NCBI RefSeq assembly: GCF_047675955.1
Contig: NC_132919.1
Coordinates: 71,005,316 to 71,069,315 of the forward strand
Direction of reading: 5' to 3'
Origin: Chlorocebus sabaeus
Lineage: Eukaryota > Chordata > Mammalia > Primates > Cercopithecidae
Length of the DNA: 64,000 nt
In this document: one piece after another, positions 46,859 to 58,700 of the stretch
How the letters are laid out: each line of letters begins with the position of its first letter
How positions within the stretch are numbered: the stretch's first letter is position 1
The notes under the pieces: model-generated
What the model saw: the letters and a program-made list of their open reading frames with translations, nothing else
What the model was told of the DNA's origin: nothing
The model's database searches: none
Program-made: the position numbers and the translations under genes

Positions 46859-47148
46859 GGCCGGGCGCGGTGGCTCAAGCCTGTAGTCCCAGCACTTTGG
46901 GAGGCCGAGACGGGCGGATCACGAGGTCAGGAGATCGAGACCAGCCTGGCTAACACGGTGAAACCCCGTCTCTACCAAAAAAATACAAAAAACTAGCTGG
47001 GCGAGGTGGCGGGCACCTGTAGTCCCAGCTACTCTGGAGGCTGAGGCAGGAGAATGGCGTAAACCCGGGAGGCGGAGCTTGCAGTGAGCTGAGATCCAGC
47101 CACTGCACTCCAGCCTGGGCGACAGAGCGAGACTCCGTCTCAAAAAAC
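46859..47148 (+). repeat. young Old World monkey AluY (AluYR-like), sense
   Basis: 'ggccgggcgcggtggctcaa', 'gagacgggcggatcacgagg', 'ggcgtaaacccgggaggcgg' and 'gatccagccactgcactc', with AAAAATTGAAAAAATTG on both sides. Second independent sign of a cercopithecid genome. Confidence 0.92.
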
Positions 47149-47164
47149 AAAAATTGAAAAAATT

Positions 47165-48045
47165 GAAATATGAATGCTAAAGCTGCATTGTATGTGAGTT
47201 TGAATGCAGTCCTTTTAGTTCAAAAATATCTCCGCATGGTTAAATGAAACAAAGAACTAATTACTCCAATATGGTTAGTTCATTTGGGGAATAAAGAAAA
47301 CTGCAATCACAGTAGATAGATAATAGTTTTTAACTTGTTTCACAAAAGAGTTAAGAATGGTATATCAATATTTTATTCTAGTTTTTTAAAAATCAAAATA
47401 ATCACATAATCCCATAAATCTGGGAAAAGTTTAATAATGGCTGCACCATTTGCAAATCACTTACTCAGCTCTAGGCACTGTGTTTATCCGTAATAATCCC
47501 TAATCCTTCCTTACAACAATCCTACACAATGAATAATATTATCCTTGTTTTATACATGAGTAGAAATTAATATTCTTCAATCTCTCTGAAATGTTTCAAA
47601 TGCATGCTTCCATAACAAAATACAAAAATAAAGAGTAATTCCAATTACTAACAATTGTAGGATCCTAGCCCTGGTTCTGTCACTAATTAACCATGTAATC
47701 AGGAGGGACTACTTTCAGTTCCTAGGCCTCAAGTTTTACACTTGAAAACAAAGGAAAAGGTAATGCTGGGTAATAATTCCTACTCTGCCTACCTTACAAT
47801 TGTTTGAAATAATATACAAGCAAAAATATTTGGTAAAGCACTGCTCAGATATACAGTACTATTTGGAAGAAAATTGTCTTTAAAGAATTTGTGGGGGAAA
47901 TTATAGCTGACAATGATTAAGTAATAGTTCAAAACACAACAGGTAAAGATACTATTTTTAATTTTTCAATTGCTGCCAGAAAAGTTATTCTTTCCCAGTG
48001 ACTCACCCAATTTGAATTGTTCTGTCATGATAGATCTTAAAGCAC
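47165..48045. other. intergenic between KRT222 and SMARCE1
   Basis: Contains decayed MIR-like pieces at about 47455-47575 and 47660-47850; no gene. Confidence 0.4.
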
Positions 48046-48098
48046 AAAAATGTTCTCCATGCCAGGCACACTGTCTAAAGTACAAAAATGTTCTCTAT

Positions 48099-48380
48099 GC
48101 CAGGCACGGTGGCTCACGCCTATAATCCCAGCACTTTGGGAGGCCTAAGCAGGATTGCTAGAGCTCAGGAGTTCAAGCCTAGCCTAGGCAATATAGTGAG
48201 GCCTTGTTTCTATTAAAAAATTTTAAATTAACCGAGCATGCTGACAGACCAGTAGTCCCAGCTACTCAGGAGGCTGAAGTGCAAGAATTGCTTGAGCCCA
48301 GGAGGTGGAAGGTACAGTGAGCCAAAATCACGCCACTGAACTCACAGAGTGAGACCCTGTGTCTCAAAAAAAAGAAAAAG
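48099..48380 (+). repeat. Alu (J-like), sense
   Basis: 'gccaggcacggtggctcacg' to 'gtgagaccctgtgtctc'. Preceded by a 35-base direct duplication (48044-48107) that includes the first bases of the Alu. Confidence 0.88.
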
Positions 48381-48574
48381 TTTCTCTAAAGATAATAAGT
48401 GATTATTATTTTAAGCCACTAAATTTTGGGATAATTTGCTATGCAGAAATATGCGAATAATACTGCACATAAGCATATCTCTTATTCATTTGTTAGAGAT
48501 CTTTGTATTGTCAAAGTTCAGTTTGTCCTTCAATTTGTTTTCTTATGGTTTTAGAATTTTTAAAAAATCTCTTG

Positions 48575-48880
48575 ACCGGGCATGGTGGCTCACACCTCTA
48601 ATCTCAACACTTACGGAGGCTGAGGCAGGAGGATCGCTTGAGCCCAGGAGTTTGAGACCAGCCTGGGCAACACAGTGAGCCCTTGTCTCAACCAAAAAAA
48701 AAAAAAAAATCAAAAAATTAACCCAGTGTGGTAGTGTGCACTTGTAGTCTGAACTACTCAGGAAGCTGAGGTGGGAGAATTGCCTGAACCCAGGAGATCG
48801 AGACTGCAGTGAGCCTAGATTGTACCACTCCAGCCTAGGCAATAGAGTGAGACCCTGTCTCAAAAACGAAAATAAAAATA
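48575..48880 (+). repeat. Alu (J-like), sense
   Basis: 'gaccgggcatggtggctcac' to 'gagtgagaccctgtctc' plus an A-rich tail. Confidence 0.9.
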
Positions 48881-49189
48881 AAAATCTCTGAAGTCAGAAA
48901 ATGCTTTCATTAATTTGAAAGTTTCCCCATTGGAAATGTATTATGATACATGAGCTGAAATTAAATTTTAGATAAATAATATGCATACACATTACTCAAA
49001 TTATCAACACATGAAATCAAAGGAAAGTTTGTCTGTCTACAGGGCAGAATTTGGTCCTATGTTTACAAGTTATGGCCGGCATGTACACACAGATTGCAGT
49101 ATTTGTGGGCATATAACAAATAAAGGCTCTAAAATAAAGTATATGTGAAAATCAGTACAAGCGTTTCCAAGTTTCCCTCACATGCTTAG

Positions 49190-49430
49190 ACTCTAGACCA
49201 GCCTTGGCAACCTGCTCCATTGAAGCCCAGGGAGCAAATATTTTAGGCTTTTCAGGCCGTAAGATCCCTGTAACAAGTATGCAACCCTTCCCTTGTAACC
49301 ACAAGCAACCAAAGACAATATGTAAATAAATGGAGGTGCCTGTGTCCAAATAAGGGTTTATTACAAAAACAGGAAGCAGCCCAGATACGGCCTGCAACAA
49401 TCTCGTTTGGCTACTCTGCCCTAGACTCCC
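49190..49430 (+). repeat. non-autonomous DNA transposon (hAT-type, family uncertain)
   Basis: 'ctctagaccagccttggcaa', 'gcaaatattttaggcttttc', 'ggtttattacaaaaacagg' and 'cggcctgcaac' follow a familiar medium-reiterated DNA element. Family name not certain. Confidence 0.55.
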
Positions 49431-50610
49431 AATATTATCAGTGGATAATAGACCCCACACCCCAGATTCTCCAGCTCTATCCTGTTTTCAGTGTTCATCC
49501 CTTTCCACACCATGTGGCAACACTCTTGTCCCAAATCCTCGAGGTTATTTTGAGGCCAACACAGAGGTTTCTAAAAGCAAACCGTGCTTTTTAAATTCTG
49601 TGAATCACTCTGTCCTGGAAAGCTGCTAAGCTTCAATATTTCACAACTATTTCCAGCTACAAAAAACACAATACCCATAACTCCTTCTGCTTTCACAGAA
49701 ACAGCTAAGAAATTAGTTTGTTTCATCATTTTGTCTATAACCAGACTTTCATAGGCTATTTGGGTCAGGTAAAGTTTTGTTCTTGCTTTCCCTTGCTTAA
49801 GAAAAAAAAAATCCATTAAAAAAGCTTCCACAGACATACTACAAACTCCATGGCTCAGTGGTTGCTTCATAATCTTTCTTGAGTCACGCACCCCTTTGAA
49901 AATCTCATGGAAGAATTAACCTTCTATCAGGAAAAAAGCCCATAAGAATTGAGTATAACTTTAAAGGGTTCATAGACCACTGACAGCCTATTCACAGACT
50001 ACTGGGTGTCCAAGGACTTCAGGTTTCTCCTTATTCTCTCTCATTTTCTCCTTTTTCTTCTTTCTTCTCAGTCCTACCCCTAATTCTGTCTCCATCACCA
50101 GTTTCTTCCCACAGCACAATGGAAAGAACTCAAAGATACCTGGGCTTGAACCTTAGCTTACTCACTTAGTTTTGGCTTCCCTGTCTTGGGGAAAGAAGAA
50201 CCCCAAAAAAGTATGAGTAGTGTCTGGGGAAAGCAGGCCAACTTTCTGGATCTTGCTGCCAGAATGAAAACTAAGGCCTAAGTTAGGCCTTAATTGGGTC
50301 TAAGATTATCTCTGGGGTTAACCACTGGGCCCATGTGAGCGCTCCCAACGACCCTTATATTTAGTTTAAATAGTCATATTGATGCTGTATCCCAAGTTTT
50401 CTGGGAATAATCACAACTCCAAACATCTGTACTGTAGTTACCGAAATATCCTTCTAAAGGCAAGATCATATGTTCTGATATTTGCTTTAAGGGGAAAAAA
50501 ACTCATAAGTAAAGTCCATCTTGCTAGATAGTTCACTCTTCAGTTTTAGTTTCTTCAGAACTAGGGAACAGATTATTTTTCTATTATCTCTTACCTATAT
50601 CCTTCCTTCT
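49431..50610. other. intergenic, no gene recognised
   Basis: Only short open frames. Nothing recognisable. Confidence 0.35.
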
Positions 50611-50819
50611 TTTCTTTTTTTTTTCTTTTTTTTTTTAGAAAGGGCCTCTGTCACCCAGGGTGGAGTACAGTGGCATGATCACAGCTCACTGCAGCCTTGA
50701 CCTCCCAGGCTCAAGCAATCCTCCCACCTCAGCGTCCCAAGTAACTGAGACCACACCTGGCTAATTTTTTTTTTTTTTTCTTTTAAGAGATGGGGTCTCC
50801 CTATGTTGCCAGGCTGGTG
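50611..50819 (-). repeat. partial Alu, antisense
   Basis: T-rich start, 'agggcctctgtcacccaggg' to 'ctatgttgccaggctggtgt'; right end missing. Confidence 0.85.
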
Positions 50820-50968
50820 TTTCTTAATTTTTCAAATCTTTGATAAAGAAAGAACCAAGGGAAGAAAATGAGTCATTCATGTATTTACTCCACAAGTATT
50901 GAGCACCTAAATGTGCTGTGTACTGTTCCAAAAGTCAAACGTCTCCACTCTGATGGGAAAAAAAAGAT

Positions 50969-51290
50969 GGCCGGGTGCAGTGTCTCACGCCTGTAATCCA
51001 GCACTTTGGGAGGCCGAGGCGGGTGGATCACTTGAGGTCAGGAGTCTAAGACCAGCCTGACCAATGGTGAAACCTCGTCTCTACTAAAAATACAAAATTA
51101 GCCAGCTGTGGTAGCACATGCTGTAATCCCAGCTACTTGGGAGGCTGAGGCAGGAGAATCACTTAAACCCCGGAGACGGAGATCACAGTGTGCCAAGATC
51201 GTGCCATTGCACTCCAGCCTGGACAACAAGAGCGAAACTCCGTCTCAAAAAAAATAAAAGAAAGAAAGAAAAGAAAAGAAGAAAATGAAA
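50969..51290 (+). repeat. Alu, sense, with GAAA-rich tail
   Basis: 'ggccgggtgcagtgtctcac' to 'gagcgaaactccgtctc' with an A/G tail. Confidence 0.9.
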
Positions 51291-51778
51291 AAGACAAAAT
51301 AAATTCATAAAATGTATAGTATGTTAGGTAGCGATAAGTACTACACAAAAAGTAAAGAACAGGCCATGAACAGACACTGGGGGTTGGGGAATGAGCTGCA
51401 ATTTTAAAGAGGTCAGGAAACACCTACTAAGAAGGTGACATTTGAGCAGAAGCCCAGTGACAAAGTGTATCAGACAATGTCACTGCTCCACTTAGGTCCC
51501 CTCCTTTCCCTTTTCTCCGTTTGTGGGCCATCCCTTTCCTACTATGGTGTGCTTTATTCCTAACATTCAAAACCTGCAGTTTTTCTTCAGAAGACTGCCT
51601 GGGGACAACACACAGCACCTCCCCAGCACTGCACTTGCCCAGTCGCCCCACCATAATCTCAAAGGCAGGGAAGAAACCAGGTTGGACTTGCTGGGCAAAA
51701 CCAGAAAAAGAATGTACTGGAATCCCTTCCGAGGACTTCGTGTATCGTACATTAATCCTTTACATGTCCCTGATGCAT

Positions 51779-51827
51779 ATATATATGTGTGTGTGTGTGT
51801 ATATATGTGTGTATGTATATAGATATA

Positions 51828-51843
<16 letters not shown>
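51779..51843 (+). repeat. (TA)/(TG) microsatellite
   Basis: Alternating TATATG, TGTG and TATA units leading into the T-run of an antisense Alu. Confidence 0.88.
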
Positions 51844-51858
<15 letters not shown>

Positions 51859-52128
51859 GGAGACGGAGTCTCGCTCTGTCACCCAGGCTAGAGTGCAGTG
51901 GCGCCATCTCGGCTCACTGCAAGCTCCGCTTCTGGATTCATGCCATTCTCCTGCCTCAGTCTCCCCAATAGCTGGGACTACACGCGCCCGCCGCCACGCC
52001 CGGCTAATTTTGTTTTTGTAATTTTAGTAGAGACGAGATTTCACAGTGTTAGCCAGGATGGTCTCGATCTCCTGACCTCGTGATCCGCCCGCCTCGGCCT
52101 CCCAAAAGTGCTGGGACTACACGCGTGA
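51844..52128 (-). repeat. Alu (AluY-like), antisense; last Alu in the window
   Basis: 'ggagacggagtctcgctctg' to 'gctgggactacacgcgtga'; near consensus. No further Alu seen to the window end. Confidence 0.9.
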
Positions 52129-52859
52129 ATATTTTTAAAAAAGCAATTTCATGTACATTTTCTCAGGCACCACTCAAGCTGCCTGTCCAAAGGGCAGACG
52201 ACCTCTCCTTTAGTCTTTCTCTTGAATATGCTCTTCAATTTCATTAATCTCTATTCATGAGTATAACAATATTGGAAAAATTGGACAGAGTAGCACTTGT
52301 TCCTGGCTTTGCAGACTAGAGATGCTTCTATTCCCTGTTGGCACACTCAGGATGAGGGCTAAGGGCAGCCCAAGAATTCAGCCTCTCTCTCTAAATGTCA
52401 ACTGTTTTCAAGTAACGACAGGTCAGGGGTCCCATCTGTTCATTCTCCTCCACAGTGGCCCCACAATATCCGTCAGGTGTTTATGTATCCAAAGAGGAGG
52501 CTACTCACTCCATCTGGTAAACCAACATACTCATGATGTAGTGGAAAGAGCCCCGGAGTAGCACAGGGGGCTGCCTCAATACACACTTACTGAGCGTCTA
52601 ACAGTGAATGAGTCAAGTCCTTCGCAGGCACTGGCAATGGGAAGATGACCAAAACAAACGGCTGAACCTTGCTTTCAAGGCCTTCATAAAGCACTGGAGA
52701 TGACAAACACGGTCCGATACAAAGGGTCAGGTTCAGGACTCCAGTCACTATTATCAAAGAGCCACGGGAATACAAAGGAAGGATTTACTAGCGGGGGAAG
52801 TTCCTGGAGGGCATCACAAAGAGACCTCTGAGCTGGATCCGGAAGGACAGATGAGTTTA

Positions 52860-53900
52860 AGCTGAAAGTGGGGACGGTCGTTCCCGCTGGCGGGAACCGA
52901 AGGAGCCAAGGCAGCTTTGGGGCGGAGACCAGGTGGCACCCGCGTCGCTGCAAGGACACACAAGCTGTTGTAAGAGGGTCAACCTCTCCGGGCCTTGGCT
53001 CAGAAACCTGGGACGATTACACTCTAAAAGCGCTTGGAAAAACTGCAAAACTCGTACTGCTTTTCGCAAAAGCTACTACCGCGCCGCGAGCGCAGGAAGC
53101 CCTGCGAGGCGTCTGCGAGGACGCAAACGCCGCGAAACGAGTCCTCCACGCCTCCATCCCCGGCATAGTGAAGTGTAGTCCTCTGGCCCACAGCCGAAAG
53201 GAAAGACCCGGGTCGGGGAGGGCCCCTCCAGGGGCGGGCTCAGCCGGAGTCTGCCCGAGCTGCGCGCGGCCACGGTGGTTCCGCGGCCTGGCGCTAAGTG
53301 CCTCCCGCCGTCTCCCACTGCAGCCCCCACCGCCCCTCCGCAAGGCCCGGCGCCTCCCGCCACCTCCTCGGTTGCTGCGGCCGCTCCAGCTCCTCACAGC
53401 CGTTAAACCCAGGCCTATCCCGCGGTCGGTTCTCTTCGGCTCTCTTCGCCGTGACGAATCGGCGCCCGGCTAGGAAAGTATCCAAATTCGGGGAGTTTTG
53501 AGGAACCAATGGGGCCTGAAAAAAATCCCAGAGTGTGCTAAGCATCACCGCATCCTCACTAGAAGGTTTATTTTTTCCAAAGAGGGTCGGGTGGGGCCCG
53601 GAAAAAAAAAATTAAGAAGAGTGTGGAAAGTGCGAGTGCGGAAGCTCCGGACGCGAGGGGCGGGGCGTGCGCGGGACAAAGGGAAGCGAAGCCGGAGCTG
53701 CGGGCGCTTTTACTGCCCGCGGGTGAGTGTTTCCAAGTGGGCCGGACCGGGTCGGTGGGGGCAAGTCGTGGTGTCCCCGCTTGGCTGAACTCCGAGTTCC
53801 CGGGGGTTGCTGGGGTTCAGGCTTGGCCGTGGGGCCACAGCCGGGAGCCGGTTGCGGCCTCCTTGAGGCCTAGCAGAGCGAGGGTTGGAAGGGAGTCCCA
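52860..53900. promoter_or_regulatory. SMARCE1: CpG island, SMARCE1 promoter
   Basis: Abrupt rise in G+C with dense CG dinucleotides across about 1 kb ending in exon 1. Sites visible: a CCAAT box at 53506-53510 ('aaccaatgg') and a GC box (GGGGCGGGGC) at 53657-53666. No TATA box. A CpG promoter fits a widely expressed chromatin gene. The island extends about 800 bases upstream of exon 1, so a divergent minus-strand transcript is possible but not shown. Confidence 0.85.
53670..53722 (+). other. SMARCE1: SMARCE1 exon 1 (non-coding)
   Basis: GC-rich sequence ending at a consensus 'gtgagt' donor (53723). The 5' end is a guess, set just after the GC box. Confidence 0.65.
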
Positions 53901-55661
53901 TCTGGGGCCCCCTCCTTGGAGGCAAGGCCGGTCACCCGAAATTGGTCAAAGCACCTGTGCATACCTTGTTTTAGGGGAGTTGCTAGTAAAGTACGTTCTC
54001 CGAGACAATGAGAGCGACCTCAGGAAGCCCGCGGGCGAGGCAAGTCCGTGGTTCTCACCCCCAGGAATAAGGTTCCCCCATTGGTTCAGGCAGCGACCTG
54101 AGGACTCAAGATGTGGCTTATGGAGACGAGCAGCGCTCTGAAATAGTTTGGCCTGGGTTTGAAACCCAACTCTGGCACTTCCTGGCTGCATATGGCTTCA
54201 GACAAGTTGTTTAGACTCTCCGAGACTCCCTTGTTTCATCTGTAAAATGGGGATAGCTGTACATATCAAGTACTTGTGACTGTTAAGCGAAATAGGGTCC
54301 TAAGCCTACCCCGTATAAAGTATTTCTTGAACAAATATTTATCGGGTATTTATTTTTATGCCAGGCACCAAGGATGGATCCAACGGTGGACAAATGTACA
54401 AGCCCACTCTTAAATTTTATGTTCTAGCAAAGGAGAACCCTAATTTTAAAGTATTAACAATGAAGTATAACGTACAAGGAGCTTATGGCAGTTGTCAGGG
54501 TCCCCTGCAGCGAGGCCTGCTGGATGTTGACAGCTCCCTTAATGTGAGCAGAAAGGAAATCTACACCAGAGTCAAAGGTTTCTGACTGTTCTTTGAAAGA
54601 CTCAGGTTGGACCATTGAGAAAATGAACTGTTTCTTTCCACACCAGGACTCATTCCTTACGCTCCAGGGAATTTCCTTAAAATGAGTAATAGAAGTGAAA
54701 AATCGGATCTATTCCACATAACTTTGGATGCAAATACCTCCAATAGTCATAGAAGTTTATTTGCCTTCTTTCTAAAGATGAATTTTTGTCTTTTTGTACC
54801 TCACTATTTGTGATGTATGTTGATGTAAAGAACAAGCTCACATGGGCCTGATTATGTTGTGAGCTGGTAATACTAGGAAAAAATTTCCTAAGAATTGAGC
54901 TGGGTCCTGCCATGGTCCCTGTTTCCAAGTAGCATACAATCTAGCCATATTGACAAGTTAAAAAAACTTACAATAATATCATAGATCTGTGTAAACTGTA
55001 TAGGAATACAGATGGGGAAGCAATTAATTCTGCCCAGGTAATGTATCAAGAAAGTTTCATTGAGAAGAAAAAATTTGAAATGGGCCGTGAAGGACGAGTA
55101 AGAATTTTTCAGGTAGACTCTCAAAATTTATTCCCAGCATTTATGAAGCTTTTTACCACTCTTAAGAGAATGTGAAGTTCATTGTCATACCAATTACCTT
55201 TTGCACTGCTTCCAGGAATAAAATGCTGCCAATTTTAATAAAAATTGTTATCCCAAAAACATAGTACAGTTGCTGATCAAGGAGCTGTCAGTATCTGGTA
55301 GGCCTTGTTGGGTTGGACTCTAATACATCACTTTGTATTCTCATCTTTGTATCAGTCCGATGAAATGTTTACATGGCGTCAGCAAAATGTTTTCCATACA
55401 AGAGGTAGCTTAGTATCCCAAGAAAAAACCTGAAAGTACATTTCTAAATATCCCCAGTACTTTATTTTAGTCATTTAATTCTAATCAACCAAATCTCCTA
55501 TAAGAACTAGTTAAAATATGCAAAAGGCTTAATTACTAGGAATTAAGGTGAAGTAATTTTACTCAGAAATACCAATTAAATTACCCTATTCATTAGGAAA
55601 ACATTCTCGTATGCTTGCTGAGTTTTGATTCTCTTTTTTTTTCCTTTTTTTTTTATTTTAG
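53723..55661 (+). other. SMARCE1: SMARCE1 intron 1
   Basis: GC-rich at the start, then AT-rich. One MIR, no Alu or L1 recognised. Confidence 0.75.
54145..54300 (+). repeat. MIR, sense, SMARCE1 intron 1
   Basis: 'tttgaaacccaactctggca', 'cttcagacaagttgtttaga' and 'tttcatctgtaaaatgggga' are MIR consensus. Confidence 0.85.
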
Positions 55662-55713
55662 TGTCTCAGATTCATTCTTAAGGAACTGAGAACTTAATCT
55701 TCCAAAATGTCAA
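55662..55713 (+). other. SMARCE1: SMARCE1 exon 2 (start-codon exon)
   Basis: A 52-base exon between a pyrimidine-rich 'tttattttag' acceptor and a 'gtaagt' donor. Only its last seven bases are coding. Confidence 0.85.
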
Positions 55714-58700
55714 GTAAGTTTCAATTTTTATATTTATCAATCTATGTTAATAAGAGACTAATGCCCTAGCAAGTGGGAATTCCAAAATACTCTCATTTTT
55801 TTTTTCTTCAAAACAGGACCATTGGTAGTTTTGTTGCATAGTATTATATCTCAGTTGTTTACAAGAAGTTATTTATTTTCTTTCAAACAGAAAGACCATC
55901 TTATGCCCCACCTCCCACCCCAGCTCCTGCAACAGTAAGTTTTAATTTTCTTGTTAATGTAATAGCCAAGTCTGGCCTTGATACAAAAACCCAGATGTCT
56001 TCCAGTGACAGTCACTCAATCATCACAGCAACAGGATGAAATTCAGCTTAAAAGAAAAAAAAAAAAAAAAAAAAAAAAAAAAGCATTTCCTACTAAATAA
56101 AATAATTATTTGCATCTTTCCTTGAACCAACCCCAACATTTAAAGAAACAATACTGTAAAACTCCAACCTCCTATGCTCAGTTTGTTTTGTTTTTTTCTT
56201 TGCAAATGGGAAATAAGTGAAAGTTTTACCATTTCTTTCTTATTAATCTTCACTATTAAGAGTCTTTAAGTTGTTACTGAATGAATGCTCATTCTGGCTT
56301 TTTTGTTAAACCTAACCTTCAACTGGTTATGTTTTTCTCTCCTTTCTTGTCTCTCTATAAAATTGTCCTATTAAACGATAAAGCTTCTGAAACTATACTC
56401 ATTGTAAGTATTTTCAAGCTGTTCAAGTAAAGATTTCGTTATCCATGGGTCAGATCTTGCTACTGAATCTTTTTCCACTCCATAAATTATATTTTATTGG
56501 TTTGGAAGTATGTATGTTTTGAGGTATTTAAAAAGTAGTTGTGAACATGTTTTTCACCCAGCAAGCTCTGGCCCAGCTTGGTCAGCATGTAAAATAATTT
56601 TCCAACCTACAAAACAGATTTAGCAGTAACTGTTCAGGTCTTGCTGAAATGGCTTCCTTGTTGGTTTTTTGGGAGGGGGGGTTTTGTTTGTTTTTTAAAA
56701 AACACTGTTAACATGACCAAATTCTACAAAATTAGTTATTTAATATTAATCCTTCCTTCCATACCCCCTACCACCTAAATTTCAGGCTAGTCTACTTTTT
56801 ACTACTAATTAGGTCCTTGTGTAATTTTGTTTTCTCCGCTAGAAAACTATTCATATTTACTAACCCTCAGATGTATGTTTTAGTTACATTTATCGACAAT
56901 TTGTTTTTCTTTAGTGAGATACTTTTAAAAAGAGATACTGTACCATATGTTCTCATTTCAATTTATATCATATACAGGCTCTAAAGTTAATTCCAGTAGA
57001 CCGTAAAGTCCTGTGCTTGGTTTCTTTTCTTTCTTAAATCAAAGAACATTTGTTATGACCATCTCCATGGCATTCCGCTAGTGGCTATACAGGTGGAGCT
57101 GAACAATTGAGAGTCTGACCTCAAAGAGCTAACCATGTACTTCAGCTTTGGAAATGGTATAATTACAATGTTTTGCTTTCCATTTTTTTTTTTTTTAGTT
57201 CCCTTATTTTTATAACATTATTGCCTCATAATGTTGAACAGTGATTCTTATTATTTATGCAAACTTTGAAGGTGTCATTTTGACATAAATACTGCCTCTG
57301 ACGATGTGTCATATCTTGAGGACAAACTTGATTTTTTGAGATTAAAATATTTCAAAAATGAAGTGTCCCCTTATAACTTACTATGCGTAAAAAGGATTTT
57401 TTTTGCCTTTAGTTATATTTTTGTGCCATTATAATTTCACATTAACACACAAAATATAGAAAACTAGGGATTAAAACATCCAACAGAATGGATACTAAAT
57501 TAATTATTCTCCTTCCTTCTTTCCATTACTCCTACCACCACCACCATCACCACCACTACCAACACTATCACCACTATCACCTCCGCCACCCAAATGTACC
57601 ACTCCAAGTAATATACACTTCTTTCATGCCTTTGATACTTCATCTGTGTTTTGCCTACTTAAATATGCTTAATTTGCGTCTTTTCTAACTGTATAGACTA
57701 GAAATTGATCAGCCGTTCTCTTTTCTCCTAAAGAGTATCAAATGTAATATCTGCTTAAATGTCTTTCTTTTGGGTACTAAGGATATGTGCAGCGGCATGT
57801 TTTAGGAAATTGTGTTTATTTTGTAACAGCTACAGCTTAGTTGGAATGTGTTAAGTGTATTTTACATTATACAATTAAGGACCGATATTGTTAATTGCAT
57901 GTAAAAATGAAATTGTCACATATTTTGATTGAGCTTTACAAGGTAAAATACCCGAATTTTGGTCTCTCTCTACTATATTCTTTCTATACATTATGCCTTG
58001 GTTCTCATGAACATTGAGTGTCATTGTATTAGCCCCAAGGCCACTGCTATCTAAGAGCCCATTTGTGATTACATCAACACGTAATTCACAAAAACCAAGA
58101 GTTCTGTTGCTGAAATGAGCAGTTGTGTTTTGAAAGGGTGAGAGCTATCAGGAAAGTAGATGAAAAAAAATTCAAGTCTATCAACTAGAAAAGTAGTTCA
58201 CATTGAGACTAAATGCAGAAATGTTTTCATGATTGACCTGTGGAAGATGGATCAAAGAAGAGATGGAAGAGAAATCCTATAAAAGAATGACCGGGTTAAA
58301 AAGATCAGATAGTACCCCAGAATGAAATCCATGCATTTCTTACAAGTCTTTGTTTTAAATCATGTATGTGACATCCATCAAATCCAGCATATGTTCTTTT
58401 CAATTGACAAATCCTGGCTTCCCGATTTGAGTCTCTTCTCATTTCTCACATTATATAAAATGATTTAAAACTGTCTTTGAAATCAGATCCATTTCTTGTT
58501 TTTGTTTTTAGTAGATGAATACATTGGTGGCATCCACATGTCAAATAAATTGTGTTTTGTTTTGCATGTAGTGTTTTCAGAGTTCTAGTTTATCACACTT
58601 TAAGCCTTCCTATCTCAGTCTTCATATATTGCTAAGTTGTTATATCCTGTTGTTGACCATAAAGTAAATCCTGAATGTTTTAAACACTTCAGTGTATTGC

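Noticed and set aside
52868..53473. 201-codon open frame in the CpG island
   Set aside because: Long frames in all directions are expected from the high G+C and lack of stops. Arg/Pro/Ala-rich composition with no recognisable domain.
53623..54141. 172-codon open frame across SMARCE1 exon 1 and intron 1
   Set aside because: GC-driven frame that runs over a consensus donor site; no domain.
56055..56082. Poly-A run considered as a retrocopy tail
   Set aside because: No upstream retrocopy body or target duplication is visible; treated as a simple A-run.
57531..57592. Possible histidine-rich coding repeat (CAC/CAT run)
   Set aside because: Imperfect ACC/ATC simple repeat inside SMARCE1 intron 3 with no splice context.
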